From Boesenbergia rotunda (taxonomy: Eukaryota > Streptophyta > Magnoliopsida > Zingiberales > Zingiberaceae): a DNA stretch of 64,000 bases. The DNA is taken from NCBI GenBank assembly GCA_024364735.1, contig JAGFNQ010001605.1, forward strand, positions 45,862 through 109,861, written 5' to 3'. The notes below the pieces were generated by a model. It had not been told where the DNA came from and made no database searches. It was given only the letters and a program-made list of their open reading frames with translations. The position numbers and the translations under genes are program-made. Position 1 is the stretch's first letter; each line of letters opens with the position of its first letter. Below, one piece after another: positions 9,022-21,200 of this stretch.

Positions 9022-11358
9022 TGATAGATTCCATTTTATTGATCATTTGAGTTGCTTAAATCCCTATTTGATCTATGTTTTTATTGCCAAAATTGTGAAA
9101 TTACCTAGGTTTTAGAATTTATTCATATTTTGGACTTAAATGCAAAATTACACATATTTGAGTTAATTGGCCACTAAATTCTTGATTTATTTTTTGTAGG
9201 CATCAAAGGTTCCGGGACCTAGAGCATATTGGGTCAAACTTGAGTCGGAAGTGAACCGGATCGAATTATCAAGTCTACGATTAATCCGGGCTGTCCGATT
9301 CGAGAGCGGCTAGATCTGAACCATCCGGGATGATCTGAAGTAATCCAAGCTAGGGTTAGGGTTGATCAAGCTCTATGATCAAGATCTGAAGATTTCATCC
9401 CAATCAGAGCTAAATCAACCGTTGGATCAAGTAAGGAGGGCTCTAGAGCGTCCATTCACAGATAGAGTTGATCTGGACCATCCGTTTCATATATGGAGGA
9501 TCTAAGCTACCACAAGGCAGATCCTGACCTCAGATCACGATCATCAATGTTTGGCTCAAATCAGAGCGAGATCGGCCGTTGGATTTCCTCAAATCGATCC
9601 GAGCCGTCCATTGGTTAATACTTAAGGAAATGGAACAGAAGCTTACCCTTGTCGCGTCTTCAGCCCAGCTCCCACTGTTCTTCGCCGTTCTTCATCTTCT
9701 CTTCATCGTTTTTGAAAATTTTTGCTTCCATGAAGGCGTGACCACCTCATCTTCCATTCCAGATCGAGAATCAAGTTGTTGGTGATCTTTGTTTGAAGAA
9801 TTCTGCTCATTTGCGTTGGAACAGAGAATTTCTTGGGGGTTCCGGCAGTTCTCAGTCCGATCATCCTCTTCTCGACCACAATCCATTTCAAAGCTTCTGA
9901 ACCACTTGTAGGGGTTCTCAGGTGAGCTCAGAAGTTTTCCATATCATCATCGCAGCCCTCCAATCGAGATGAAGTGAATCGGATGGAAGATTCCATCAAG
10001 CGCAGATTCTGTTCAGAAACGATTTCAGAATTGATTGTCCATCGATTTGCTGAGCCTAGGGGTTCGAAGCCAGTTCTTGATTGACAACCAAGAATTTCTT
10101 GAGCTGAGGAAGGGGTTGAGGAGTAGTTTAGCGAGTTAATTTCATTGTTTTAGCTGTAGATTTCAGTTTAGTCGAATTCTGTCCTGTTTTCTACAATTTC
10201 CAATTTTCAGCAACTTAGTTTGTAAGTCTGAATTGTTTAAGCTTAATTAGGATTTTAATCTTCGAGTTAAGTTAACTAGGAACTTGTTTAGTGATAGATT
10301 AAGTTAAATTCCAGTTTGATTTAGCTTAATTCTTGGCGTGCCAAGTTAAGTTGCTTGCGTGCCAAGTTTATTTCTATTTTTTTTTGTTTTCTCCTTTTCG
10401 GTTTCTGAATTTGTATCAGAATTCTTGTTTCTTAGTTGTTAATTCCTGCATTTTAGTCAGATATAGGCTTGCTTGGTTAACTTAGAGCTTAGATTCCAGA
10501 TTTCTTGCAAGTTTCTCCATGTTTTCAGCTTAGTTAGCACTACAATTCTGAAATTCTATTTTCATTACTGCATTTTCTTTAATTTCTGTATTCTTCTCTT
10601 TGTTTCAAATTGTGTCTAAGTGAGCTGTTTCTTCATCCATTTCTGCCAAGTACTTCAGTGTTAGTTGCTTTCAAATTTCATTCTGTCAGCTGCATTCCAG
10701 ATTTGCTCGAATCAGTTCTTAGCACAAAAATTCAGCCCTCGGCACAAAAGTTTCTCCATTGCGTGCAAACTGCCTTGAACCCTCTTGCATTCAAATTTAA
10801 CTTGGTTTTGTGGCATAAGTTTGTGTCTGAATTCAATAAACTTGTATTCACTCATATCTGAAATTGTTTAGCAGTGGTTGGGTTCCAAAACACTTAATCT
10901 AGTTGAGTTGCAATTGCTTGGTTGAGTCTAATTTCGCATGCCATTGATTTGTGTCAAGCTTAATTAATTTCGAAAATTTCATCACTATTTTTAGTTCATT
11001 GTTTAGCATTCCATCTTGTGTTTGAAATCAGAAAACAGTATTCAAAAATCTTGTTTCCAATAGGTTGAGTTCTTGAGTGCTAATTTCTTGTTTAGTGCAC
11101 TAGTTGGTTTCCTCCATTGTCATTGTTTCTCCATTTCTGATTGCAACCCCAAAAATCCAATCACTTATTTGAAACCCCAAAAAAAAAACGACACATAACT
11201 ACAAGTTTGAATCAAGCACCACAACTATCCTCGAGAAAAATACGACCTGTGGCCCCTATATTACATTTTCATACTTTTGATTGTAAAAAGGGGTTTCAGC
11301 ATTTCATATACATTTAAATTTGAGGCCTACTTTCGTGACACTTAGTTTGGGCCCGTCA
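9022..11358 (+). repeat. LTR1 of Athila-like composite
   Basis: From TGATAGATTCC to GGGCCCGTCA, 2337 bp, followed by the PBS. Many of the few differences from LTR3 are C-to-T or G-to-A changes (for example around 9290-9350), suggesting decay by cytosine methylation. Short frames inside, such as 9579-9785, recur in LTR3 but show no protein-like character. Confidence 0.88.
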
Positions 11359-11364
11359 AATTTT

Positions 11365-11382
11365 TGGCGCCGTTGCCGGGGA
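11365..11382 (+). other. Primer-binding site, tRNA-Asp type
   Basis: TGGCGCCGTTGCCGGGGA, six bases after the LTR end, is the PBS typical of Athila-type gypsy elements, complementary to the tRNA-Asp 3' end. Confidence 0.88.
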
Positions 11383-11528
11383 ATCTGTTAGTTGACTTGT
11401 TTGATTTTAGCTTGTACACTTATTGCACATCATTCTTGATTTATTTTTGTGCTTATTGTTATATCTTTTGATTTGATTTTATCTGTTTTATCTTTTTATC
11501 CACTTTTACTGCTATTTGTTTTGTTTTT

Positions 11529-11774
11529 ATGACCAGGTCTTTGGGTGCTGAATTAGAAGATTTCGATCCTGAGATTGAGAGGACCTTCAGAGTCAGGAGG
11601 AGCCAGGCCATTCTTTCTGAGACTACAGATATCCCTCCACTTCAGACTATCAGCACTCACTCAGGCATTGACATGGCAGACCACCAGAGAACCATGAAGG
11701 AGCTTGCAGCACCTGATGCTGCATTTCAGTACTCCAGCATAGCTTATCCAGAGCTAGGGGTAATTTTGAGTTAA
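11529..11774 (+). pseudogene. Athila-like gag, N-terminal fragment (copy 1)
   Basis: Opens at ATG 11529 with MTRSLGAELEDFDPEIERTF and ends at a stop caused by a frameshift near 11760 (run TAATTTTGAG). The next gag segment starts 18 bases later in another frame. The identical break is present in copy 2 (20781-21026), so it predates the duplication. Start chosen because the same ATG and downstream peptide are kept in both copies. Confidence 0.7.
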
Positions 11775-11791
11775 GATTTGGACTTATAAAT

Positions 11792-13630
11792 TTGCTGCCA
11801 AAGTTTCAGGGTTTATCTGGGGAGGATCCAAACAGACACTTGCACGAGTTCCATGTGGTATGCTCTACTATGAAGCCTCAGGGCGTTTCTGAAGAAGACA
11901 TTAAGTTAAGAGCATTTCCTTTTTCCTTGACTGGGGCTGCTAAGGATTGGTTGTATTATTTGTCCACTGGACATGTTGCTAGTTGGATTGAAATGAAGAG
12001 AGCATTTTTAGAGAAGTTTTTTCCAGCATCAAGGACTGCCATTATCAGAAAAAGTATTTGTGGTATTCAGCAAGTGGTTGGAGAGTCCCTTTATGATTAT
12101 TGGGAGAGGTTCAAGAAGTTATGCTCTAGCTGTCCTCAACACCAAATTAGTGAGCAACTTCTTGTGCAATATTTTTATGAAGGTTTATTACCTATGGATA
12201 GGAGCATGATTGATGCGGCGGCAGGGGGAGCCTTAGTAAACAAAACTCCGGAGCAAGCTAGAGTACTCATTTCTAACATGGCAGAGAATTCTCAACAATT
12301 CGGGAGTAGAGCACTCACTACAAGAGGGGTTAATGAAGCTCAAGTGTTGTCTAATGAAAAAAAAGAAAGTAAGAGCTCATTGTTGGAGAGCCAATTGTCG
12401 GAGTTGGCATCTTTAGTGAAGCAAATGGCATTGAACAATGTGAACAAAGCCTCAAATTCTCCAACAACTTCATTTCCAAATCAAGTTACAAGAGTGTGTA
12501 GCATTTGTTCAAGCCAAGAACACAATTCAGACCTTTGTCCAAATCTCCAACAAGATGAATCGGTTGCGGCCTTAGCAAGAGCTCAATTCCAACAAAGAAA
12601 TGACCCCTACTCATCTACCTACAATCCGGGTTGGAGGGACCATCCAAACTTGAAGTATGGGAACTTTTTTTACGAACAACCACCTTCCCATCAACAATTT
12701 CAGCAAAACCAGCCCTCATTTCAGAGTTCACAGCAGCCACAGCATGGTTTCCAGCCACAAAATCAACATTTTCAGCAACCACAGCAACCTATACAGAATT
12801 TTCAGCAGTCATCTCAGCCATTCCAGCATCAATTTCAGCCTTCCCAGCAGTTTCAGAACACATTCCAGCAACAATACCAACCCGTGCAACAATTCCAGCA
12901 GCCTTTCAGCAATTACAATCAGTAAAATCAACCTCAAATGCAGAATTTCCAGCAAAGTTATCACAATTTCCAGCAGCCTTCCTCCACCTTTCCAACCCCA
13001 CAAAAGTCATATGCAAGCTATGGGAGTTCTAGTGGTTCCAATTCGCAACAACAACAACAAAAGGTGGAGGATATGTTTCAACAAATGATGCAACAACAAC
13101 AAGCTTGGCAACAACAAACACAACAACAACAACAAGGTTGGCAACAAAACATTGAGAGGCAATTAGGGCAATTGGCGAGTGGAATTAACCAAAATCAAGC
13201 TCAAGGATCCAGTCAACTTCCTTCCCAAACCGTTCCTAATCCCAAAGGGAATGTGAGTGCTATATATTTGAGGAGTGGGAAGGTCACATCATCTCCCAAG
13301 AGTCCAAGAGCAGAATTTTCAGGATACCGGATAGCAACTCCAATTCCGGCCCAAAACAGTAATGAAATGACTTCAAATTCAGCTGATTCCACCCCTAGGC
13401 CGTTCCCAACACAGTCCTCAAGCAACCCTCCAATTTGGTGGCAAACGGAGAAGAAACAGTGCCGAGGCCGATTACAGCCACTACGCATGGGACAGCAGCC
13501 CAGCATTCAGCATCTTTACCTCCGGCAAAAATTGATGATTTTAGGGTTCCTTTGCCTTTTCCACAAGGGAGAACTCCAACCAAAAGACATGTGGAGGAGG
13601 AGAAAGCAAAAGAGTATAATGAGTTGGTGA
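11792..13630 (+). pseudogene. Athila-like gag body (copy 1)
   Basis: Retrotransposon gag domain: FQGLSGEDPNRHLHEF, then FPFSLTGAAKDWLYYL, AFLEKFFPASRT, GESLYDYWERFKKLC and FYEGLLPMDRSMID, typical of Athila capsid. A CCHC zinc knuckle C-x2-C-x4-H-x4-C (CSICSSQEHNSDLC) lies near 12495-12540, followed by a long Gln/Pro-rich tract. A TAA at 12923 replaces the CAA seen in copy 2; the same frame resumes at 12938 and runs to 13630, where it has lost register with the protease. Role in intact elements: capsid and RNA packaging. Confidence 0.8.
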
Positions 13631-15288
13631 AACTTTTTAGTAAAGTTGAAATTAATGTACCCTTGCTGACGATGATTAAACAGGTTCCTAAGTACGCAAT
13701 ATTTTTGAAACATCTTTGTATTCATAAGAAGAAGCTTAAGGAAAATGAGTTAGTCAGCATGGGGAAGAATGTTTCATCACTTATCCATACCATCCCTCAG
13801 AAATGTGAAGACCCTGGCATGTTCACTGTATCTTGTGAGATAGGAAGCACCACGCTACATGATGCTATGCTTGATTTAGGAGCTTCTATTAATGTCATGC
13901 CCAGGACAGTCTTCCAGATGCTTGGCATTGGTCCTCTACCGCCCACTGGAGTTGTGATACAACTAGCAGATAGGAGCCAGACCCGTCCGGCAGGAGTTAT
14001 TGAAGACGTGTTGGTTAAAGTGAAAGAGTTGATTTTCCCTGCGGACTTCTACATTCTAGACATGGAGGGAGAGTATCTTGCACGTAGATCCCCACTCATC
14101 CTTGGGAGACCTTTTCTGAAGACTGCCAAAACGAAGATTGATGTTTATGCTGGCACACTCTCGATGGAGGTGGGAGACACAGTAGTCCAGTTTAGCCTTT
14201 TTGATGCTATGAAGCATCCGAGGAAGGATCACTCCATCAGGAGCGTGGATATTCTTGATGAGCTGGAGCAGACAGAGCTAGAGGCTGAGGGATTTTTACC
14301 CGATTTTTCTGGAGGAGCTATGTATTCAGAGGAGGCTGAGAGGTTATTTACTGCTGAGACTGAGGATTTTTCAGAAGATATTTCAGATATACTTCCAGCA
14401 GGAGAGGTTTTTCTAGGTGTAGGGGATTGCACAGAGCCCCAGGGACCACCACCATTTTCGCAAAGTGTAGGAGATTGCACAAAGCCCCAAGGATCACTTA
14501 TTCCAATTGAGTGCTTACTAGAACTTGAACCTGATATGGACCCTATACTTGACCAGGAGGGAGCTATGGACACATCTATCATTGTGGAACCTCCAGGTAC
14601 TTTTCAGCGCGATCAGGTGAGTATTTCTTTTATCTTTTTGGAAACATCAGGAGAGGTACCACAAATTGATTTTATTGGCTGCGATAGAATTCTTGATATA
14701 TCATGTGTGGAAAATAATTGTGAAAATTTCATTGGAGCGTCCAAAATAGATTTCATTGATTATGATAAGTGTCTTGATACATCTTGGGTAGATATTCATG
14801 GTAAAAAATTCTTTGAGATGCCTAAATTTGATTTTATTGGATGTGATGTATTTGTGGATAAATTTTATGCAAAGACTGATACTATTTTCTTTCCTTCGTA
14901 CCCTGCACGCTTGAGAGGGGTATTACATTGTTTTACAGGGTCCAGAAGACTGCTGGAGTGGGAGCTTCATTTGAACAGACTGAAACCTCCTGAAATGTGT
15001 CCCAAAAAGAATAAAGAGGGAGTAGATTTTACTTTAATTCAAAACACTCTACCTCTTACATGGGTCTTGTATTTAAATAATCTTCATCCACCTGAACAGG
15101 TTGCAGTTAAGTCCAAGTGTGGGGGAGCGATGCACAGTGAAGTTGAACAAAGGGAACAAGCTCTTTCGCACGCCCAGACTCCTCCACTACCACGATGGAG
15201 GCTTTTTCTTGACAGACTCCGACCGCCACAAATAAAAGGGAGTTTGATTTTTGTTGCCTTTTCCTTTATTGCATGTTTTCACTCTTAA
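13435..15288 (+). pseudogene. Athila-like protease plus unknown C-terminal domain (copy 1)
   Basis: Frame continuing the gag after a cluster of small deletions at 13435-13500. Aspartic protease with active-site DLGASINVMP (near 13875) and the flap-side ILGRPFLKTAKTKIDV. Where RT should follow there is instead an acidic region with duplicated VGDCTEPQG/VGDCTKPQG, three DFIGCD/DFIDYD-type motifs and three W-x-L-x-L-x-x-L-x-PP motifs, ending in a hydrophobic tail (GSLIFVAFSFIACFHS). No polymerase motif is present. The C-terminal function is unknown. Confidence 0.75.
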
Positions 15289-18049
15289 AATGAGTTCTTG
15301 TTAATAAATAAGTGAGTAGAGTAACATGATATGAATAAAATCATTGTAAATACCATGTCTTGTGTTTTAGCATGAGTAGAAATAACAGTATCCCTCTAGG
15401 TTAACTTATTGTCATGTTAGAGTCTTTTGAAAATAAATTAAATTTGGTTGTCAAAACTTAGGGTTTGAATTCATGGATGAAATCTTGGATGCTTGAGTAC
15501 GATTTTACTTTGGATTCTTAATTGAGGATTTGAGATGGATTATTTTTACCTAGTGAGATTAGCCTTATTTTGTGATACACATATGTTATTGTGCTCTAGA
15601 ACTTGCTTATATTCTTTCAAAATCATATTTCAATGGATGGATCACATCTATAGGGACTAATCATGTTATTCACCTCTCCACATCAATTTGCCTATTCTAT
15701 TCTATTTGTCTTTCCTTATTCCTAATTCTAACCCTAATTTTTCTATGGATTTGTTTGCTTGGGATGTTTTCTTGACGTTATTTTGCCCGAGACGGACAAT
15801 GTTTTAAGTGTGGGGGAGTGATTAATGTTTTGGGAAAGATTGGTATCAAAGAGGCACTTAATTTGAAGAAAAAAAATTTTTTTTTATGTGCCAAGTGAGT
15901 GATTTTGAGTTTAGTATCAAGTATGAGCAAGAAAGATGGAAGCCATTGGAGATCTACTTCCTTAGCATATTTTGAAGATTCAAATGGCAAGCAATGAAAA
16001 AAAAAATGGCACACCAATAAAAATTTTTTGCCATCACAACGAAAAGAAAATTCTGTGACAAGTGAAGAGAAAGGAGTTCTTTACCAAGGAAACATCTATG
16101 AAGCTATTTTTGGTCAGCAAGTTTTGAAGTTGAAATCATGGAAATCAAAATTCTGTGTTTAATTCTGCATTGAAGGCTGAATAAAATTCATGTTTGAAGC
16201 TGTGAGAAAATCTGGAATGCAAGGAGCTTGTAAATCAGTAACAAGTTTTGCTGAGCTGAAATTATTGCAATGCTGAATCTGAACTACCAAGTGCTGAAGC
16301 TATACCATCTGAAAACATGATCTGAATTGAAACAGATGAGAAGAAGCTGACTAAAACAGTGAGAAAGCTGAAGCTGGAAATCCAACTGATTGATCAGAAA
16401 TTGAGTTTGTAAAGCTGAATTGCAGCTCACGGAACAGGAAAGGAAGCTGATTTGCAACTAATCTGAATTGGATTAAACTCTTGGGGAGCAGATTTCTGAA
16501 ACCTGAACAAATGCTGAGGCTGAAATTTAATTTACTGATCTGGAATGGAAGATGAATTGAATTCTGGAACGAAGCAGAATTTTTGCAGCTGAAAAATATG
16601 GAACATGGCAGAAAAACTTGTGCCAAACAGAGGAAGAATGGGATACTGACAGTAATCCACTTGCAACTGTACCGAAACTGAGTTGAAATGCAAGGGCTGA
16701 TTACAAAGGTTAAGCTGGAATCTGAAGACAAGTTGAAGAAAAGCTGAATTGAAGCTGAGAAATCTGAAAATTCTATGCCAAAGAAACATCTATGAATCTG
16801 AATCGAAGGCTGTAAATCTGTGGTTCCAAAAGGAGGAAAGAAATCTGAATCTGAGAACTGCTGAATGGTACAAGAAAAATCTGAAGCTGAATTGAATCTG
16901 ATGTTTGCTGAGTGCTGGAATCTTAACTCCAGTTGAAGATATTTGAAAAAGGCTGAAAGAAGCTGAGTTACAAGCTGAGAAAAACTTAGAGCCACCAAGT
17001 TAGAAAAATCTGTGATATGAAAATCAGTGACAAATCTGCTAAGCTGAAACTAATGCATTAGTCATCTGCCGAGGTTGAGTTGGAGCTACTGAAATGGTGA
17101 AAACTGAATGCAAGAATGGTGCTGATTAAATGCAGTGAAGACAGTTTCGTTTAGCCTACAATCTGATGAAGCTTAAGGTCTGAATTGAGCTGAGAAACAT
17201 TGCTGAAACTGCCAAAAATCTGAATTGCATTCCAATTGTTGCTGCCGAGTGCTCCATCTGGGAGCTACTGAGTGATACAAGCATTATAAGCATAGATGAG
17301 AAAAATGAAGCTGAGTGAAGACTGATAATTTGCTGAAATTGCCCAAATCTGAGCTGCAATGCATTATTTTAGTGCAAATTGTATCTGAATGTTGAAGGTG
17401 CACATTCAACTTCAGATCTGAGATTGAAACCGTGGATGCTAGAAGCTGCTGAAGAGAAAGAAACACAAATGGTACGCAAGGTAGACAATTGGCACAAAGG
17501 GTCTAGTGAGGGATTTTTATTGAATTTTTGAAGTGTAAGGCAAGAGTTTACTCCAGGACACTTTTGAATTCACTAGGGGACTGATAAGAGAGCAAAGTTC
17601 ATTGGAAGCATTCCCAAGCACTCAAGTCTTCCACTTTACTAATTTTTCCATTTCCTTAGCTTTTAATTCACTCCTTACCATTTTCTATGTCTTTCTTTGT
17701 TTTTATAGATGTTGATCCTATCATGATAAATGGTAGAGAGTAGATAATAAGCAAGCCTATGGTAGTGCATGAAGCATGTGTGTTTGAGTGAGCTCCACTT
17801 CCATCATCAACTTAGAACTTAGGAGAGAGCCATCAACATTTTCTTTGAAAGGCTAGTGATTTAGATTCATCTCAATGACGCATGATGGATGAAAAGGCCA
17901 TGTTGTTGATTTAAGGACAAGATAGTAATCCATAGAGCTTAGATTCATGAGAATTGGCAACCCTAGGTAATTTCTATTCAATTGATTCTAATTATGCTTA
18001 AGTAAATCTAGGGGATACATATTTACTGTTTTCGCGAGACGCTCAAGGT
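15289..18049 (+). other. Non-coding 3' region of Athila internal 1
   Basis: No plausible coding frame. 15290-15800 is shared with copy 2; 15900-17450 is rich in CTGAA/GCTGAA words, unlike copy 2 in detail; 17450-18049 is shared again. A PPT-like AAGTGTGGGGGAG occurs at 15806-15818 in a context (GAGACGGACAA) echoing that of the terminal PPT. Confidence 0.65.
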
Positions 18050-18064
18050 TAAGTGTGGGGGAGT
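18050..18064 (+). other. Polypurine tract before LTR2
   Basis: TTAAGTGTGGGGGAGT abuts TGATAGATTCC at 18065; the equivalent before LTR3 is TTAAATGTGGGGGAGT. Confidence 0.8.
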
Positions 18065-20612
18065 TGATAGATTCCATTTTATTGATCATTTGAGTTGCTT
18101 AAATCCCTGTTTGATCTATGTTATTATTGCCAAAATTGTGAAATTGCCTAGGTTTTAGAATTTATTCATATTTTGGACTTAAATGCAAAATTACACATAT
18201 TTGAGTTAATTGGCCACTAAATTCTTAATTTATTTTTGTAGGCATCAAAGGTTCCAGGATCTAGGTCATATTGGGTCAAACCTGAGTCGGATGTGAACCG
18301 GATCGAATTATCAAGTCTACGATTAATCCGGGCCGTCCGATTCAAGAGCGGCTAGATCTGAGCCATCCGGGACGATCTGAAGCAATCCAAGCTAGGGTTA
18401 GGGTTGATCAAGCTCTATGATCAAGATCTGAAGGTTTCATCCCAATCAGAGCTAAATCAACCGTTGGATCAAGCAAGGAGGGCTCTAGAGCGTCCAATCA
18501 CAGATAGAGTTGATCTGGACCATCCGTTGCATATCTGGAGGATCCAAGCTACCACAAGGCTGATCCTGACCCCAGATCATCATCATCAAAGTTTGGCTCA
18601 AGTCGGACAAAGATCAGCCGTTGGATTGAAGTGGATCAATCTGGACCGTTCAAGCTAAATACTTAAGGAAATCATCTGCGCAGAAAACCTTGTCGCGTCT
18701 TCAGCCTAGCTCCACTGTTCTTCGCCGTTCTTCCTCGTTTCTTCATCGTTCTTCAAAGTTCTTGTTTCCATGAAGGCGTGACCACCTCATCTTCCATTCC
18801 AGATCAAGAATCAAGTTTTTGGCGATTGGTGATTGAAGTATTCTGCTCCTTTGCGCTGGAACAGAGGATTTCTTGGGGGTTCCGGCAGTTCTCAGTCCGA
18901 TCATCTTCTTCTCGACCACAATCCATTTCAAAGCTTCTGAACCACTTGTAGGGGTTCTCAGGTGAGCTCAAAAGTTTCCCACATCATCATCGCAACTCCT
19001 CCAATCGAGATGGAGTGAATCGGATGGAAAATTCCATCAAGCGCAGATTCTGTTCAGAAACAACTTTAGAATCGATTGTCCATCGATTTGCTGAGCCTAG
19101 GGGTTCGAAGCCGATTCTTGATTGACAACCAAGAATTTCTTGAGCTGAGGAAGGAGTTGAGGAGTAGTTTAGATCCTTAGTTTCTAAGTTTATAGCTGTA
19201 GTTTCAATTCGGCACTGTTATGTTCTGAAGTTCTGCTGTAGTTACTAAATTTTTTTGATTCTTGATTGTTAGCTGTAATTTAGCTTCAATTCTGCAAGTA
19301 GAGTAATTTAGGAACCTGTTTAGCAATCGACAAGATCAAATTTCAGTTCATTTTAGTTCAATTTGCTAGCGTGCCAATTTCAAGTGTTGCGTGCCAAGTT
19401 TAATTCAGTTTTGCTTTCTTTCCTTTGGTTTCTGCACTTGTTTTAAATTTCTAAGTTTCTTAGCTGTTAATTACTGCTCTAGTATTAGATAGATAGAGTG
19501 TTTAGTTCAAATAGCACTTAATTGTAGTTTTTCATAATCAAAAGTTAGCTAGCGTGCCAATTCCTTGTTAGAGTGTCACTTCATTCCTGCAATTGAGTTC
19601 AGTTTCAGAATTTTCATGTTTGTTTCAGTTTTAGTGAGCCAATTTAGTTGGTCTAAGTTTGTCTAGACTTTAAGTTCAATCCTGAATTTTGTTTAGTTTT
19701 GATAATTCGAAATTCCAATTTGTTTTCCACTTCAATCATTATCAAATCTGCCCTGTTTTTCATTTTGCAGCTTGTGTCTGAAATTGCATTTCTGCCCATT
19801 TGATTAGGAAATCTGAGTTGATGTTTTCCATCCAATTGTTTCTGATTTGCATTTGAATTGTTCGCCTCAGTTGCATCTACCTTACAGCAGCTTATAGGGT
19901 TGCAATTGGCATGATTTTCAGCACATAGTTTCCTTGTTTGCGTGCCCAAATGATGAATTCCTGCACTTTGTATCAAGCGGCAGCTGTAGCAGTATTTGGC
20001 ATCAAGTAGCCACGATTTTTAGCGTGTTTGATAGCTTGAAATAATCTAGCATTGCAATTAGCCATTTCTGAATTTTCCTTGGATTTGCTTGTTTCATTAG
20101 ATTGCATCTAGTTAAGTGAGATGCCAATGCTTGGTTGAATTCTAATTTTGCATAATACATTGTTTGTCTTATCTTATTTATTCTGAAAACTACATCACTG
20201 TTTTTACAGCATTGTTCAGCATTCCATTTTGTGTTCGAAATCATAAAACAGCTGCCAAAAATTTTGAAAGTGTTTGAGTAAGTTTCCATTAGTTGAGTTT
20301 TCCCTTTAGTGCCAACTTCTTGCTTAGTTTATTAGCTAAGTCTTCTAATTTCGTTTCTTCCATTGCAACTTCATTTTTCAATTAAAATCCAAAAACCAAA
20401 TTACTTGTTTGAAACCCAAAAATGACACATAACTACAAGTGTGAATCAAGCACGACAACTAGCCCCGAGAAAAATACGACCTGTGGCCCCTATATTACTT
20501 TTTCAGATTTTGAGTTGTAAAAGGGTTTCCAGTTATTCATTCATTTATAAATTCTAAATTTGATGAGCCCACACTTTCGTGACAACTTTAATTAGTATAT
20601 TTGGGCTTGTCA
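18065..20612 (+). repeat. LTR2 (middle, diverged) of Athila-like composite
   Basis: Same start and end signatures as LTR1 and LTR3 but 2548 bp, with unrelated-looking stretches around 18630-18670 and most of 19150-20400. It serves as 3' end of internal 1 and 5' end of internal 2. Its divergence shows it was not made in the same reverse transcription as a simple LTR pair with LTR1 or LTR3. Confidence 0.85.
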
Positions 20613-20618
20613 AATTTT

Positions 20619-20636
20619 TGGCGCCGTTGCCGGGGA
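20619..20636 (+). other. Primer-binding site, tRNA-Asp type (internal 2)
   Basis: TGGCGCCGTTGCCGGGGA again, six bases after the end of LTR2. Confidence 0.88.
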
Positions 20637-20780
20637 ACTGTTAGTTGACTTGTTTGATTTTCGCTTGTGCACTTATTTCATATCATTCTTGACTTACTTT
20701 TGTGCTTATTGCTATATCTTTGGATTTGATTTTATCTGTTTATCTGTTTATCTACTTTTACTGCGATTTGTTTTGTTTTT

Positions 20781-21026
20781 ATGACCAGGTCTTTAGGTGC
20801 TGAATTAGAAGATTTCGATCCTGAGATTGAGAGGACCTTCAGAGTCAGGAGGAGCCAGGCCATTCTTACTGAGACTACAGATATCCCTCCACTTCAGACT
20901 ATCTCCACTCACTCAGGCATTGACATGGCAGTCCACCAGAGAACCATGAAGGAGCTTGCAGCACCTGACGCTGCATTTCAGTACTCCAGCATAGCTTATC
21001 CAGAGCTAGGGGTAATTTTGAGTTAA
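20781..21026 (+). pseudogene. Athila-like gag, N-terminal fragment (copy 2)
   Basis: Same 81-residue opening as copy 1 with only a few substitutions, ending at the same frameshift. Two more single-G losses (about 21072 and 21186) separate it from the long frame that follows. Confidence 0.7.
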
Positions 21027-21200
21027 GATCTGGACTTATAAATTTGCTGCCAAAGTTTCAGGGTTTATCTGGGAGGATCCAAGCAGACACTTGCACGAGT
21101 TCCATGTGGTATGCTCTACTATGAAGCCTCAGGGCGTTTCTGAAGAAGACATTAAGTTAAGAGCATTTCCTTTTTCCTTGACTGGGCTGCTAAGGATTGG

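Noticed and set aside
8786..9115. 109-residue + strand frame with PTVGLKSF repeats
   Set aside because: It is only the translation of the GGCCCACCGTGGGCC dyad array and runs into LTR1.
9579..9785. 68-residue frame in LTR1, also present at 28193 in LTR3
   Set aside because: Shared only because the LTRs are copies; LTR2 lacks it and there is no domain or coding signature.
12809..13003. Leu-rich minus-strand frame, repeated at 22059
   Set aside because: Reverse complement of the CAG/CAA-rich Gln linker of gag.
16351..16998. 215-residue minus-strand frame rich in Phe, Ser and Gln
   Set aside because: Arises from the CTGAA-word-rich non-coding region; not conserved in the second internal region.
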